A stretch of 64,000 bases of DNA from Gliomastix tumulicola (taxonomy: Eukaryota; Ascomycota; Sordariomycetes; Hypocreales; Bionectriaceae): assembly GCA_001599755.1 (NCBI GenBank), contig BCHX01000007.1, positions 1,426,001 to 1,490,000 on the forward strand, written 5' to 3'. A program made the translations under genes and the position numbers. The notes beneath the pieces are model-generated. The model saw only the letters and a list, made by a program, of their open reading frames with translations, was not told the origin of the DNA and ran no database searches. Numbering within the stretch: position 1 is the first letter of the stretch; each line of letters begins with the position of its first letter. This document shows, piece by piece, positions 32,908-45,716 of this stretch.

Positions 32908-35900
32908 CTATCCCGACTTAGATCCATCCTTCACCTTACTCTCCACAATGTCCGCAAAGGCCAGCAGTGACTTCTGGGGGCTCATAATATCGAGGAAAGG
33001 CACGTCCACCTTGAGCGCAGCCCAGAACCAGGATCGGAACTCGGAAGCAATCATACTATCGACACCAAACTCGGGCAGCGCCTTGTGCTCCTCGATCTGG
33101 TCGACGGGCATGAGGATCAGGTTGGAGAAGCGCTTCTTGATGAGGCGCACGATGGCATCCTTCATGGTGTCGGCGCTGGCCTCGGGGGCAAACGTGGCCG
33201 ACAGGGCGGCAGGCACCTCCTCCTTGAACCAGGGCGCCGCGGTCTTGCTCAGGGTCTCCGAGGCACCACCGCCCTGAGAGGCAGCGGCGTTGGCCCGGGC
33301 GGCTACCTCCTGCTCCGTCTGCAGGGCGCCCAGGAGGATGGAGCATCGGGCCTCGACCAGCACGCCGTGCGTGGTGACGTCGAAACCGCGGGCGCTGAGC
33401 GCACGGACGGCATCGGGCTCCAGGCCGGTGAGCAGATGCGCCTTGCTGACGTCGCGCTCGGCCTCGCTCGTCAGGGCCAGGTCGAGGACCTGCAGGAACT
33501 CGTCTTCGTTCAGGGGCTGGATGCCCTTACGCAGGAGGAGAGCCTCGATGTCGGGGTTCTCGTGGAGGTATCCGACCTCGGAGATCATGCCCAGGCCGAT
33601 GGCGATGCAGGCCTTGCCCTGGGACCGGCGCCAACGGGCAAAGGCGTCCAGGAAGCCGTTGGCGGCACAGTAGTTGCTCTCGGTGGCTGTGCCCACGGTG
33701 CCGGAGACGGACGAGGTGAGGACGAAGAAGTCGACGTCGTGGCCCTCCAGCGCATTGTGCAGGTTCCAGGTGCCCCGGTACTTGGGGTCGATGCCCGTGT
33801 GCCAGGCCTCGTTGGTCATGACGGTGAAGAGGGCCTCGTGGAGGCCCATGGCGGCCTGGACGACACCGCCGATGCGACGGCCGGTAGAGACACAGTAGGA
33901 GACGGCGGCCTTGACGTCCTCAAAGTTGGAGACGTCGCCGCGGACGACACCCACAGTGGCGCCGGCGGACTCGAGACGTGTGACGAGCTGCTTGGCGCTC
34001 GGCTTGTCCGCGCCCGACCGGCCGAGGAAGGCGAAGTGACGGGCGCCCCGCGTGACCATCCACCGGCTCAGACTGCGACCGAGACCGCCGAGACAGCCGA
34101 TGAGTAGATAGACCTTCTCTGGGTCGAAGGTGCTCGAGTGCGGCGCCGGGGCCACGGACACCTGCGTCTGCGGATCCTCGAGCGAGAGGACGGCCTTGCC
34201 GACGCGGTCCTTGGCTGCGAAGAAGCGATAAGCCTCGGCCACCCGCGTGACGTCGAAGATCTGGACGGGCAGCAGCGGAATCTGGCCGGTGCGGTACAGC
34301 TGGAGAGTGTCGACCAGGAGGCGGTCCCAGTTGGCGCGGTGGTACGGATCCTTGGACCAGAACATCTCGGTGATGTCGAAGGCCGTGAAGGTCACGCCGC
34401 GGAGGAATGCCCTCATGTCCAGACGGCCGGCATCGAGGAGCTCGCGCTTGCCGACCTCGACGAAGCGGCCGAAATCGGCGAGACACTTCTCCCAGCTCTC
34501 GTGGAGGACATCGCCGACGAGAGAGTTGACGACGACGTCGACGCCGCGGCCGTTGGTGGCGTCGAACACGCCCTGGACAAAGCTGGAGTCGCCAGAGTGG
34601 AAGATGTGCGACGCAGAGACGCCCAGCTGCTTGACCAGGTAGTCGTGCATGGCATCTGAGGCACACGTCGCGAAGACGGTGGCACCCAGCTTCTGGGCCA
34701 GAGCGATGGCAGCAATGGCAAACCCTCCTGAGCCGGCGTGGATGAGAACGGACTCGCCGCGGCGCAGGTTGGCACGGTCCTTGAGCGCGTAGATGGCGGT
34801 GCCATATGCGAAGCCAAGACTGGACATGGAGTGAAAGTCCTCGTTGTCCAGCAGAGGCTGTACAGACCCGACAGGGACACGCGCGGTGGTTCCGATGTGG
34901 AAGGGGGCGAAGCCCACGACACGATCTCCAGGCTTCAGAGTCGTCTCGGTGTGAGGGCCAACAGCAGTGACGACGCCGGCGAAGTCAGTGGCAGTCGTCT
35001 TCTCGCGGGTCTCGGCACGGCCGTTCATGGCGTTGGCATCCCTGGCGTTGAGACCAACAGACTTGACCTCGATATCGACGAATCCGACCTCGGGAGCGTC
35101 GCTGCCGCCCGGCTCGCGCAGCTCCTGGAAGTGGAGGGTGTCCGTCTTGCCAGGGCGGGCGATGGCGAGGCGAGCGGGATTGGCCTCCGCCAGCGACTTC
35201 TGGCCCAGGCTGGACTTCTGGGGCTCGAGGCGGCTGCGGAAGAGCGAGTTGATCTCGAAGTCGGGACTGTAGCGGCTGACATGGAGCAGGCCGTTGATGG
35301 AGATGAATTCGCAGTCGTCCTTGTCAAACCGGGCGACGAGGGCCTTGACAGCATTGTCACAAACGTTGGCGAAGTTCCCGGCATCCTCAAGCTGCTTGCC
35401 GATATCCAGAATGCTCCACCGAAGTGTTGGCTGCTCGAGCATGAGCGCACGCGAGAGACCGCTGGATAGGGTCATGTTGGGGTTGGGCTCGCTCCCCAGC
35501 ATGTCAGCTGCGGTCAACCAGAGCAGGTCGTTGGCCTTGTCGGTGAAGGCGCGGAGGCGGTTCATCTCCGTAGGGTCCATGGTGGCAAGAAACTCGCGCT
35601 CGATTTCGAGCAGAGAGACGCAGATGGTGGTGTCCCTGATTTCGGTGTTGTCGAGCTCGCTGAGCGCAACGGTCTTCGCGCTGGCAGTCCCGGCCTCCTT
35701 CTGCAGGTAGCTTGACAGAGCGCTCGCAAAGTTGGTGACAACGCCAGAGGGGCTTTCGGTGTGCTGTGAGAAGGAGGGGAGACGAGATGTTAGTCCTGCC
35801 CTAGTACTTATACGTAGGTTGCTACTTCATAACCTAAAGGGAGCGAGTACCAAGGAAATAGACTTACAATGATCAGTGCGTCTCTGCCGCCCAATACAGC

Positions 35901-38900
35901 GTGTTGAGCCGGACGCAGTGCCATGAGTACGTTGTTGCGGAGGTTCAGAACGTGGAAACCTGCTGTCTGGAGACCCGTGACGGCAGCATCCGACTTGCGA
36001 GTGATGACGACGCCGCTTTCAGCCACGGTCTCCAGGATCTTCTCCCAAGTCGACTTGATGGACGCAACGGCGTGCTGGTAAGCGGTGCACACGTTAGAAA
36101 AGAGTGTCTCTCACGATTATAGTTGGTACCAGGCTAGTTAATCACTCACCCTAGGGACGAGAACGACGTCGAAAGGTCCCTCGGCGTCGTCCTGGACGGA
36201 GATGTCTCCCTTGGCGTCCACAGTCCCGGCGTGCCAGGAGCGGACGCGAGAGTACGCCGTCTCCTTACCGAGCATGGTCTGCCAGAGATCAGCCTTGTAG
36301 CCCTGCTTGTCACCACCGATCTCGAGGACGCGCATGCGAGGCGTCTTGTGCCCAGCGAGCTCCAGTAGTCCGCCGATGACGGCCATGCTCTCGTCGTCAC
36401 GGACATCCGGGTGCTGCGTGTCTAGGAACTCAGACAGGTACGAAAGGATCTGGGCGGTCGAGTTGGGGCCGCCCAGACGCTGGACATCGGGCCTCCAGTG
36501 GATGCGGAGCGTGGGCTGTCGCTGGAGGTACATGTCCAGGGGGTTATCAGCCTTCTCGTCGTCGTCGGTCTCGGACTTAGCTGCAGCAAGGGACTTGCTA
36601 CCGCTGTACAGGGCAATACGGGAGTCCTTGAAGTCGACTAAAAGCTCGCCGTTGGCATCAACCACGGTCTATCATGCATTCTCTTGTCAGCCTGACTCTA
36701 GATTCTGTATGATTCTGCTGCAGAAGCGCGCGCGCTTGGTACTTACGCCATCGAAGCGCCTGCTGGAGAAACCCATCTCCTCGGACTTGACATGTATCTC
36801 GCACTCGGTCTCGCCAGCGGGCTGTGCGGGCGGCTGGATGTGAGCCTCGGCAATATATACGGGGAGCCAAGTCCTCAAGGCCGCCACATGTCCAGCCGTG
36901 CCGCTCAGGCAGGCCGTCTGGATAGCCGCATCGATAGTGATGGGGTGGACAGGGTAGTACTCATACGAGCCACCGACCGTGACGGGCTCCGTCCTGGCAG
37001 TAGAGACAAACTCGCGTCTCTTGCGTGCGGAATCGGTCCGGAGGCTCGTCAGCGACTGGAACTGAGGACCGAAACAGAGACCCTCGTCATGCCACTTGCT
37101 GTACCACTTGGCGGTCGAAGCCCAGTGGTCGAAGCCCTTGGTGTTCTCGACCCTGGTGGTTGCCGTCTGGGCGGCCTGCTTGCGCTGCGTCACGCGGATG
37201 CTTCCGGTGCAGTGGACGGTAGCCGAGCCCGAGGTCCAGAAGAGCGAGGAGATAGAGAAGTCGTACCACGCGGATGAGGTTGCGGCCGCGCCCGACGTCT
37301 TCCGAGGGGACAGGATCGTGTGTAGTTCGAGATCCTTGCCGGCCTTGTCGTTCTCGGCCGGGATGTTGAGGGCGGCACTGATGTTGATGTTGCGTAGCTC
37401 GAAGCCGACATCGCGTCGTCCTGCCTGGAGCTCCTTCTTGATGCCCGTCGCCTGGGAGACGGCCTCGATGGCGGTGGCCACGTAGGCGGCGGCAGGGAAC
37501 ACGACCTGCTCCTCGAGCTTGTGGTCCGTGATCCAGGGCATCTCGGTAGGCTTGAGGATGTTGCGCCAGGAGAAGTCGACGCCGCTTCCCGTGTAGGCAG
37601 CCGTGCCCAGGAGCTCATGACGGATGTACTTCCGGTTGCGCAGCTCTGTGGTCACGCGGGGCTCGTTCCAGAGGAGCTCGCCCGAGTAGTCCCAGGGATA
37701 GGGAGCCAGGCCGTAGTCAATCTTGGGCTTCTTGCCAGTGGTGAGGCCATTGACGCGGGCCCAGGCCAGGTCGTAGCCGTGGGTGAAGAGGCTTCCAGCA
37801 AGGGCGGCCAGCCGCACGCTGGCGCTCTCCTTCCTGACAAGAGTCGACGAGTAGGGCACGGACTTCTCGTCCAGACCAAGCGTCTTGCGCGTCTGCTGGA
37901 CGGGGCCCTTGAGGGCGGAATGGGGGCCGACCTCGATCAGGTGAATCTTCTTGCTGCTGTCGGTGGCTAGGGAGGACAGAGCAGCGGAAAACTGGACGGG
38001 CTGCTCCAGGTTCTGACGCCAGTAAGCCGCGCCCATGCGCAGAGCGTCCATGATGGAGACAGACTCAGCACTGTGGCCGACAGACGAGTACATCTTGACC
38101 TCCCGCTCTCTCCCCGCCTCCGTCTCGACAGGCGATGTCTTATCCTTCCTCTGGAAGACGGGCTTCAGAAGCTCCTCGTACAGGGGGCCGATCTCCTCCA
38201 TCATGTGGCTGTGGTAGGCACGGCCACCCGTCTCCAGCTTGCGGGCAAACTTCTGCTGGCTCTGAAGCTCTTCCTGGAGAGCCTCAACAGCTTCGGGAGA
38301 GCCGCTGAGGGTGACGCTCTGGGGCGAGTTGACGCAGGCCACGCGGACCTGGCCCAGGAGACCCTTCTCCTCGATGAGGGACTGGGCAGGCTCGGGGCCG
38401 AGACCAGCCGCCAGCATCTGGCCCTTTGACTTGAGCTCGCCGACGGCGTATCCTCGGTAGTAGGCGACGAGGATAGCCTGGGAGGCGGTCAGAAGGCCTG
38501 CAGCGTAGGCAGCGGCGATCTCACCCGACGAGTGGCCGACGACCGACTTGGGCTCGACGCCCCAGCTCCTGAGCAGGTCGACGAGCGCGACCTGGACGGC
38601 AGTGCAGATCGGCTGGCTGCGGGTGACCTCGTTGATCCTGCTGACCTTGGCATCGTCAAGTAGCGTCTGCTCCAGGGTCCAGCCGGGCCTGTAGGGTGCC
38701 TTGAGGCCCTGGAGGATCTCGTCGAGGCCGCGGATCGTGTCACGGAAGTGCGCGCTCTGAGCGAGGAGCTCCTTGCCCATGCCGGCGTACTGCGCGCCCT
38801 GGCCGGTGAATACGAAGCCAAAGGGTAAGGTCTCGGCGCTTCCGGTGCCGGTGCCGGTGGTCTCGGGCGTGGTTGCAGTAGAGGTGTATCCGCCAACCGA

Positions 38901-41117
38901 CGCATCATAGGTAGCCACCAGGTAGCTGCGGTGTCTCAAGGCGTCACGGCCCTGGGCGAGAGTGTGAGCGAGGTCTCTGACTGCGTCTTTCGAGACCGGC
39001 TTCTCGAGAGCCTCTGTGACCTTCTGCACGGCGTTCTTCAGTGAGTTGGACGATGCAGCCGAAATGGGCAGTACGACGGGCTGGGACTCTTGCGCAATCA
39101 GAGTTGAGTCACCATTAACGTGGATACCGTTGCCGTTGGTGTAAGCGCCATTGCCGTTAACGTGAGTGCCGTTCCCGTTGACATGGGCACCATTGCCATT
39201 AGCATGCACGCCGTTACCATTGACGTGCACACCGTTGCCATTGACGTGCACACCGTTGCCATTGGCATTTCCGTTCAGCTGGACGCCGTTGAGGCGAGGA
39301 GACGGAAGGCCGAGGTAGCTGTCAGCAGCCTCGAGGATCAGATGGCCGTTGGCACCCCCGTAGCCGAAGGAGTTGATACTGGCACGGCGAAGAGCACGGG
39401 GCCACTCCTCCACCTGCGTAGCGATCTGGATGTTGCGCTCCTTCAAGATCACTGGTGAGTCCGTTTAGTTAGCCTGTCTGAGCTCCTTAGGATGGTATCT
39501 GAGGGGGGGATGCTCAGTGCAGCGGGCTTTGTTTGAGTATCTTACGCTTGGGGTTGAGCTTCTTGACTCCGTACGTAGGAGCAATCTTGCCGTTCTCGAA
39601 GGACTTGACGACCTTGATGATGGACGTAAGACCGCTCGCGGCCTCACTGTGGCCGACATTTGTTTTGACCTGGAAGAATCATGCGGTCGTCAGTGAGCAA
39701 TCCTCTCCTTGTCTGTTCACTTTTCTCAGCGCAACTGGTAAGGCTCACGGATCCAATCAGGAGAGGAGCGCTCTCCCCAGGCCGGGCAAAGCAGCGGCCA
39801 ACAGCGTCAACCTCAATGGGATCACCAACGGGCGTACCAGTACCGTGGCACTCGACGTAATCGGTATCGGCAAAGTCGAGGCCAGCATCGCGGTACGCTT
39901 TGCGCATGACAACCTCCTGCAGCCTGCCGCTGGGCAGCGAGATACCAGGGGTCCTCCCGCTCCTATGATCAGGGGATATGGTCAGCATAAGTCAGAGAAT
40001 GAAGGGGAAAACGACGGAGGATCTGTTATAATCAAACGTACGCGTTGACGGCACTGCCGCGGATCACGGCCCGGATAGGGTTGCCATCTCGGAGAGCGGC
40101 AGAGAGACGCTTCACGTAGATAGCATTGATACCCTCTGCGCGGCCGTAGCCGTCAGCCGACGCATCAAAGGTGTGGGATGTTCCCGTAGGAGAGAGAACA
40201 CCGGCGACGGCGGCGCCGATGAGAAGCTCGGGGGACATGATGAGGTTCGCGCTGGCCACGATTGCGTCCTCGCAGTCGCCAACGGTGATGGCATTCAGTG
40301 CCTGGTGGAGGGCGAAGATGGAAGACGAGCATGCCGTATCAACCGTCATGCTGTTTGGGGAAAAACACACAAATGAATGGTCAGTGAGCCGCCCTTCACC
40401 AGGATCTTCAAAAAGGTTCGGGAGGAGAGGAGAGCGCACCTGGGTCCATGTAGATTGAGGACGTGGCTGATACGGTTCGACATGACCGTGGCCCCTGAGC
40501 CAGTGGCCGTGTATCTGTGCATGTAGTCGGGATCACGCGTCTGACCCGGCTGGTAGTCAACCGAGAAGTTGGCGACGAAGACGCCAGTGGTCGAGCCGGA
40601 GACGCTCTCCATGGTCGTGCCCGAGTTTGCGAGGGCCTCGTACGCCACCTCGAGCAGCTTTCGCTGCTGAGGGTCCATGTACGTGGCCTCCAGGTTGTTG
40701 ATGCCGAAGAAGCCATTGTCGAACTCGCGGATGTCCTCGTTGATGAAGTAGCCGCCTGGGATGTTGGTGGCGCCGCTTCGTTTCCCACCTGCAGGATGGT
40801 AGTATCCTTCGATGTTGTAGCGCTCTGGAGGGACTGATCCTTGGGCTGATCTCTGGTCGACCATGAATTGCCAGAGATCATTAGGAGAGTGGATGTCCCC
40901 AGGAAGGCGGCAAGCTGTGGTTTGACAAGGATTAGAGCTCTTCTTGTTTTTCTCGTGCTGTCATTAGATGACTAGAAAGAAGGAGAGATTGGGGTGGCGG
41001 CATATTAAAGGGAGAGAGAGAGGGAAACATACCCATTCCCACGATCACCACCGGGTCATCTTCCACATGGTCCATGGCCCCATTGACCATAACAATGCTC
41101 GAGGTCTCGCTGCTCAT
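32908..41117 (-). CDS. Highly reducing polyketide synthase, KS-AT-DH-(psiMT)-ER-KR-ACP
   Basis: Nine exons (41117-41033, 40914-40440, 40350-40042, 39962-39749, 39669-39546, 39451-36747, 36668-36150, 36074-35868, 35763-32908) join in frame to 2497 aa. KS: catalytic Cys194 in DTACSSS, His329 in CHGTGT, His368 in NVGHSEAASG. AT about 614-930: Ser710 in GHSSGE. DH about 1010-1280: His1046 in DHKLEEQVVFP and Asp1243 in PITIDAAIQ. A methyltransferase-like stretch (1305-1477) has VLEIGGDKQGYK instead of the SAM-binding GxGxG and is probably inactive. ER about 1745-2060, with cofactor loop HAGSGGFAIAAI. KR about 2090-2300: GCLGGLGRSL and a Ser/Tyr/Asn set in TSSVSG...SNYCAANG. ACP: Ser2449 in GVDSM. 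No releasing domain follows. The enzyme should build a reduced, unmethylated chain; neighbouring SDRs and cupins suggest an alkyl salicylaldehyde. Confidence 0.95.
39111..39275 (-). repeat. In-frame 21-bp tandem repeat in the PKS KS-AT linker
   Basis: Seven to eight tandem 21-bp units encode the heptad NGNGVHV and variants (NGNGVHA, NGNGAHV, NGNGTHV, NGNGAYT, NGNGIHV), at residues about 462-516 between the KS and AT domains. Units differ by few bases, so the array is recent or homogenised. It adds a hydrophilic Asn-Gly-rich spacer. Confidence 0.9.
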
Positions 41118-42353
41118 TCTTAATCTGTAGCAAGTACTTGCGTACCTCAACAACGTCTATGTCTATAGGGTTCCAAAGGGTAAAGACGGTTTGTCTTTGA
41201 AGGCGGGTGAGGGGAAGGGAAGGGATAGGAGGGCTGTGCTGGACTCGAGTAGGTCTAAGTGGTTTATGTATCCAGTTATTGGATTCAGGCTCGAGGAGAA
41301 ATAGGATAGGAGGATGCTGGATGTGTGAAGGTGGGTGTTGGTTGGTTGTGTTAGAGACAGATGTAATATTCAGAGACCCGAGGCGAGACAAGCAATATAT
41401 TCATAACAATATCAGAGGGGAGCTTGGGTCTAGTCTCAAGGGCCTCGTGCTGCATCCCGACATATCTTTGCCAGCCGCCACGCTTATCGAAAGCTCTACA
41501 AGATATCCTCAGAAATACTCGATCGTGATTGGCGTGACTTTGCTGCTAGCCATTCCCTAAGCTTGTGGCTACTTGGGACGATCTCAACGGAGAGGACACA
41601 TGCAGCAGACAGAAAGACTGGTTCCCGGGAAAGTTGCATCCGGCTCCGTCCGTCCGCCACTCTGTCAGAAAGGGTATCCAGTGAGGTTCTCCACGCTCGA
41701 GAGTAACCCTAGATTACACGTAGCATTGCAGGACGCACGTCCCATCGAGACTGCTAGGGATCTAGGGGTCCAGGGGTCTTCGGGAAAGGTCGCGAAGGGT
41801 CGCTGGGGGGCCTTAGAACTTGGCTGCTGGATCCCAGGATGCCAGGGCTTCACCGAGAGGAGCCCCGGAGCTCCACCAGGTAGTTCGTTCTACAAAGTCC
41901 GTGCATACCTTTCTCCGACACTTATCGGACGGATCCTCTCCTATCTCGCCTCAAGCACGACACCCTTACGGCGGGACTTGAAACCCGATGGGATGATCTG
42001 AGAGAGACAAACTCGTGCTCTACTGTAGATTCGTTGGCATTCATGCGTATCAGCCGGAATAGGCTAGGTTGGACGCAGGTTCCCAAAGCTATGCACCTTT
42101 GCGATAGCAGTATCAGGAGCTGATTTTATCCGGTTGGGAGGCGGTAGTTCCTCTTGAACAGCAAGCTCTAAGGCTTGATTGGTGCAGCTCCTCTCGGCCA
42201 ACTCTTCAAGCCGCCTATTTCAGAGCGTAATCCGAACCCACGCTTGAGGTGAATGCCCATGCTCTCATCTGTTCCATTATGTCTTACTTCTCTCCGCATC
42301 AAGTCTGCGGAGCTTTCTATTGGACGGCGCACATCTAGAAGCAGTAGCAAACT
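41118..42353. promoter_or_regulatory. Divergent promoter region, PKS and SDR
   Basis: The 1.24 kb between the divergent starts of the PKS and the SDR at 42354 holds no recognised gene. Several CCGG or TCCG-containing sites occur (for example 41639-41656, 41927-41935, 42127-42132). A pathway regulator is likely to act here, but no single motif stands out. Confidence 0.45.
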
Positions 42354-43491
42354 ATGGACGTCAAGGGCAACGGTCTGGTTGTTGGTGGAGGTACGAGGCG
42401 GACCCCCCCCTTTCAAGAGACATTCAATGCCGGTACAAGCCGTCGGCTCTACCGAAATGCTGACCCTGATACCGCCACAGGGAGTGGCATAGGAAAGGCC
42501 TGTGCCGTTTCCCTTGCCAAGGAAGGCGTGTCCAAGCTCATGATAGCCGACCTCTCTATCGATGCGGCAAAAGAGACACAATCCGAGTGCCAGGCCGTCG
42601 CCACCCACCCTCAGTTCGAAGGAAGAGTCTCCTCAACCGATGTCACCAAAGAAGATTCCGTTATCAGCCTCTTCAAGCAGACGGCCGACGCCTTTGGCCG
42701 CATTGACTACTGCGTCAACTCAGCCGGGGTGAGTGATGTAGCCCCTTATCACTACCCACACACACATACGAGGATGATCAGCTGACTTTCGGCGTCGTCC
42801 CATTAACCCCCGTTGCGTAGATTGGCGCCCAGAAGTCCATGGACATTGCGGAGCTCCCGCTGGCTGAGTTTCAGCGGTTCCTCGACGTGAACAACACGGG
42901 CATGTTCCTGGTCACCAAGCAAGCATCCATCCTCATGCGAGGACAGCCGGAAATGCCCGTATCGGCATCCAACCCGAACCGGGGGGCCACACGGGGGGCA
43001 ATTGTGAATATTGCCTCGGCAAATTCCTTGGTTGCCGTCGCTGGACTACTTCCCTACACCACCTCCAAGCATGCCGCGTTGGGCTTGACCAAGAACAGTG
43101 GTGAGTTTCGTCCCAGCTTTGACAAGGGGAAGGAATCCTCCTCCTCCTATCGCTCCCCCCTTTTTTTTTGCCATGGCCCTCATTTTGGCTAACGCGACGC
43201 CCCTCTCCCCCCCCCTTTCCCCGGGTCTCCTCAGCCCTTGATAACGCACCTCACGGTATCAGGGTGAATTGTGTGTGTCCCTCGTGGGTCGCCACTCCCA
43301 TGGTCACGCAGGCGATGGCCGGAGTGGAGGGACTGGCCGACTACATCAAGGCAGCTGTGCCAGTCGGCCGGATTGCTGACCCGGAGGAAGTGGCAGATGC
43401 AGTCACGTTTCTATGCAGCCCGCGGTCCAGCTATATCACCGGCTCCGCGCTCATCATTGATGGTGGAACCACGTTGACGGCACTTCGATAG
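42354..43491 (+). CDS. Short-chain dehydrogenase/reductase, PKS-partner type
   Basis: Four exons (42354-42390, 42481-42728, 42821-43100, 43235-43491) give 273 aa. The cofactor motif forms across intron 1: LVVGG|GSGIGKACAVSLA. NSAG stands at the NNAG position, IVNIASANSLV carries the Ser, and YTTSKHAALGLTKNS carries Tyr and Lys. The end reads TGSALIIDGGTTLTALR. It is divergent from the HR-PKS and shares its promoter. Clusters for alkyl salicylaldehydes (flavoglaucin, sordarial and trichoxide types) carry two or three SDRs that act with the HR-PKS to set the oxidation level before ring aromatisation. That role is inferred from gene content and position. Intron 3 contains poly-T and poly-C tracts. 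Confidence 0.88.
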
Positions 43492-43956
43492 CACAGATAC
43501 TGGCAGGGGGAAGAATAAAAGCCCGTAGAAGCGTGAGCCCCTCCTCGTCGATGCTCCCGGCCTTTCGTCGTAACTTCGTACTCCGTTCCCAAACTTGATC
43601 AGTCCAAGCGGTTAGAGGGATCGGAGATCGTACGGAGTTACATAAGCTCGCGTCGTGCTCATCCTTCTCCTGCTTTCTCCCCCCTGCTTAGCTTCCTGGC
43701 TAATGCATGACCCCATATTATGACTTACCCCGGACCAGCTTATGGTGACTTCCACAGTGTTCATACTCGGGAATCACTCCCTTTTTCCAGGTAGCTGATC
43801 ACTAAAACATGTCCCTGGTGTTGTGTGCTGCTGCTTTTTTAACAGCATGTGCTTTAGCCCACATGCTGAAGGATCTATCACCAACAACCCATCGCAGGCT
43901 GACACAAACTGTTGCAGCCAAGAGCTCCCACAAAAAGCCCATTTGACTGACTGACC
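43492..43956. other. Intergenic region between the two PKS-linked SDR genes
   Basis: Contains the 3' UTR of the first SDR and the promoter of the second. No gene was recognised. Confidence 0.4.
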
Positions 43957-45267
43957 ATGGGAGGAGTCACCAAATTCGCACTTGTGACTGGGTGAGTGGC
44001 CCCTCGATGCGAAATCTTACGATATCATCTACTCACGTCAGTTGTTCAACTAGATGTGGCCGTGGGGGGATTGGCGAGGCTCTAGTTACAGAGTATTCTC
44101 GCCGTGGCGTCCATGCCATCGCGACTGTTCTTCCCAACGAGGACAGCGCTCATCTGACCGAGGCTGGGATTACCTTCTTCCCTCTCGATGTCACAGATGA
44201 ACAGTCCGTGGCCGACTTGAAGGCATCGGTGCAGAAGCTCACGGCTGGACGACTGGACATCCTTGTCAACTGTGCTGGCATTGCCTACACCATGACTGCC
44301 ATTGACTCGGATGTGAAAGCTGTACAACGCATGTTTGACATCAACTTGTTTGGGCCGATGCGTATGGTACGCACCTTTCATGATCTGATCATCAAGGCCA
44401 AGGGCACTATTGTCAACATCGGATCTATTGGCGGTATCATCCCGTTCATGTATGGCTGTAAGTTGCGAATGTGGACGGCCCCGTAGGTCAAATGATGCTG
44501 CAATGCTGACCGCTTATCAACAGCATCATACAATGCGAGTAAGGCCGCACTGGCTCATTGGGGGAACACGCTACGCGTTGAGATGGCTCCCTTCGGGTAG
44601 GTGCTTTCCACAATCGTGCAAGTACTTTCGATTGCAGAGCTAATCAAGTCTCAAATCACAGGGTTAAAGTTCTGACGGTATGTTGTGAATGATGCATTCT
44701 TTCCGAAGAGCTTCCACTAAGTATTATCGTCGCAGATCATCTCGGGTGAGGTCAGCACCAATATCTTGCGGAACGACCACCAGAGAAAGCTGCCTGAAGG
44801 TTCGTGAGATGTGCCGAGAAAAGTCCTAGTGGTAGAGGATAAGCGCTGACAGACAGTAGGGTCCTTTTACTCTCCCATGGCCGAAGATTTCGTGCGTCAC
44901 GTCCAGCGAACCCCACGTACGTACAGTCTGCAAGACGCATCACGTCTGGTCCCCTCAAATGACTGACCAACACTCAAATCACAGCCGGAGCGACGGATCG
45001 CTTCGATTACGCGAAGAACGTGGTGGCCCAGACGTTGAAGTCATCCCAGCCAGCATGGTTCTGGTATGGTAGCTATTCTGGCATGACTCGGTTCTTTGAC
45101 ACATTCCTTTGGCGCAAGGTCTGGGTAAGTGTTCCCGACTGTGCCATCTTATTCTGTCTAAGAGAAGTAGCTGACTGTATGTGGATATGAAGGATACTAT
45201 GATGTGGAATATGTTCGGCCTCGAGAAGCTGAGAAATGCTCATGAAAAGTCAAACAAGAATGCTTAG
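43957..45267 (+). CDS. AYR1-like short-chain dehydrogenase, PKS-partner type
   Basis: About eight exons encode close to 290 aa. The 35-nt exon 1 encodes MGGVTKFALVTG, and splicing to exon 2 at 44054 yields the cofactor motif GCGRGGIGEALV. VNCAGIAY follows, then VNIGSIGG with the catalytic Ser and, in exon 3, SSYNASKAALAHW with Tyr and Lys. A 16-nt microexon (44662-44677) encodes part of GVKVLT. Later exons encode ISGEVSTNIL, GSFYSPMAEDF and WYGSYSGMTRFFD. The pattern matches the 1-acyl-dihydroxyacetone-phosphate-reductase-like SDRs found in salicylaldehyde clusters. The stop is at 45265-45267. The substrate is presumably the PKS product or an early cyclised intermediate. Confidence 0.85.
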
Positions 45268-45716
45268 TGCGCGAAATTGTAGCTTAAGCCGTAGGAGAAG
45301 ACTCGGCATTCAATAAATGATATCTTTTCGTATTCTCCATGACGATCTCCTCTCCTCCGAGCACCCTGGCTGTTGGGCACGTTGATAAAGTCCACTGCAT
45401 CCTTAGTGATAGGATCAGCACTCAGGACTTGTACATACTGACCTTCTCCTACCTGATGTGAAGCAAGGCCATCTGCTCTCCGAAGACGGAGTGACTTCAA
45501 GAAATATTCCAATCAATACCCTCTACAATACCCTTTACCTTTGTCCAAGTTGTCGTATTTAAGTTACCCAGTAAGCTCATTTGATTTAATACTGTTGATA
45601 TAAAATTGGTTTATGGTGGTTAAGTCTTCGATCATAAAAGGAAGCCCGGTGATTGAAGACACAGATCTCATTTTATTCCGACTAGCCTGGCTTGCAATCA
45701 CTAGTAGGTATCTATC
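45268..45716. other. Convergent 3' intergenic region
   Basis: The region lies between the stops of the AYR1-like SDR and the minus-strand cupin. No gene was recognised. Confidence 0.4.

Noticed and set aside
33085..34107. 340-codon open frame on the plus strand
   Set aside because: It is antisense to the KR and ACP region of the PKS; GC-rich coding DNA leaves the opposite frame open and the translation has no domain.
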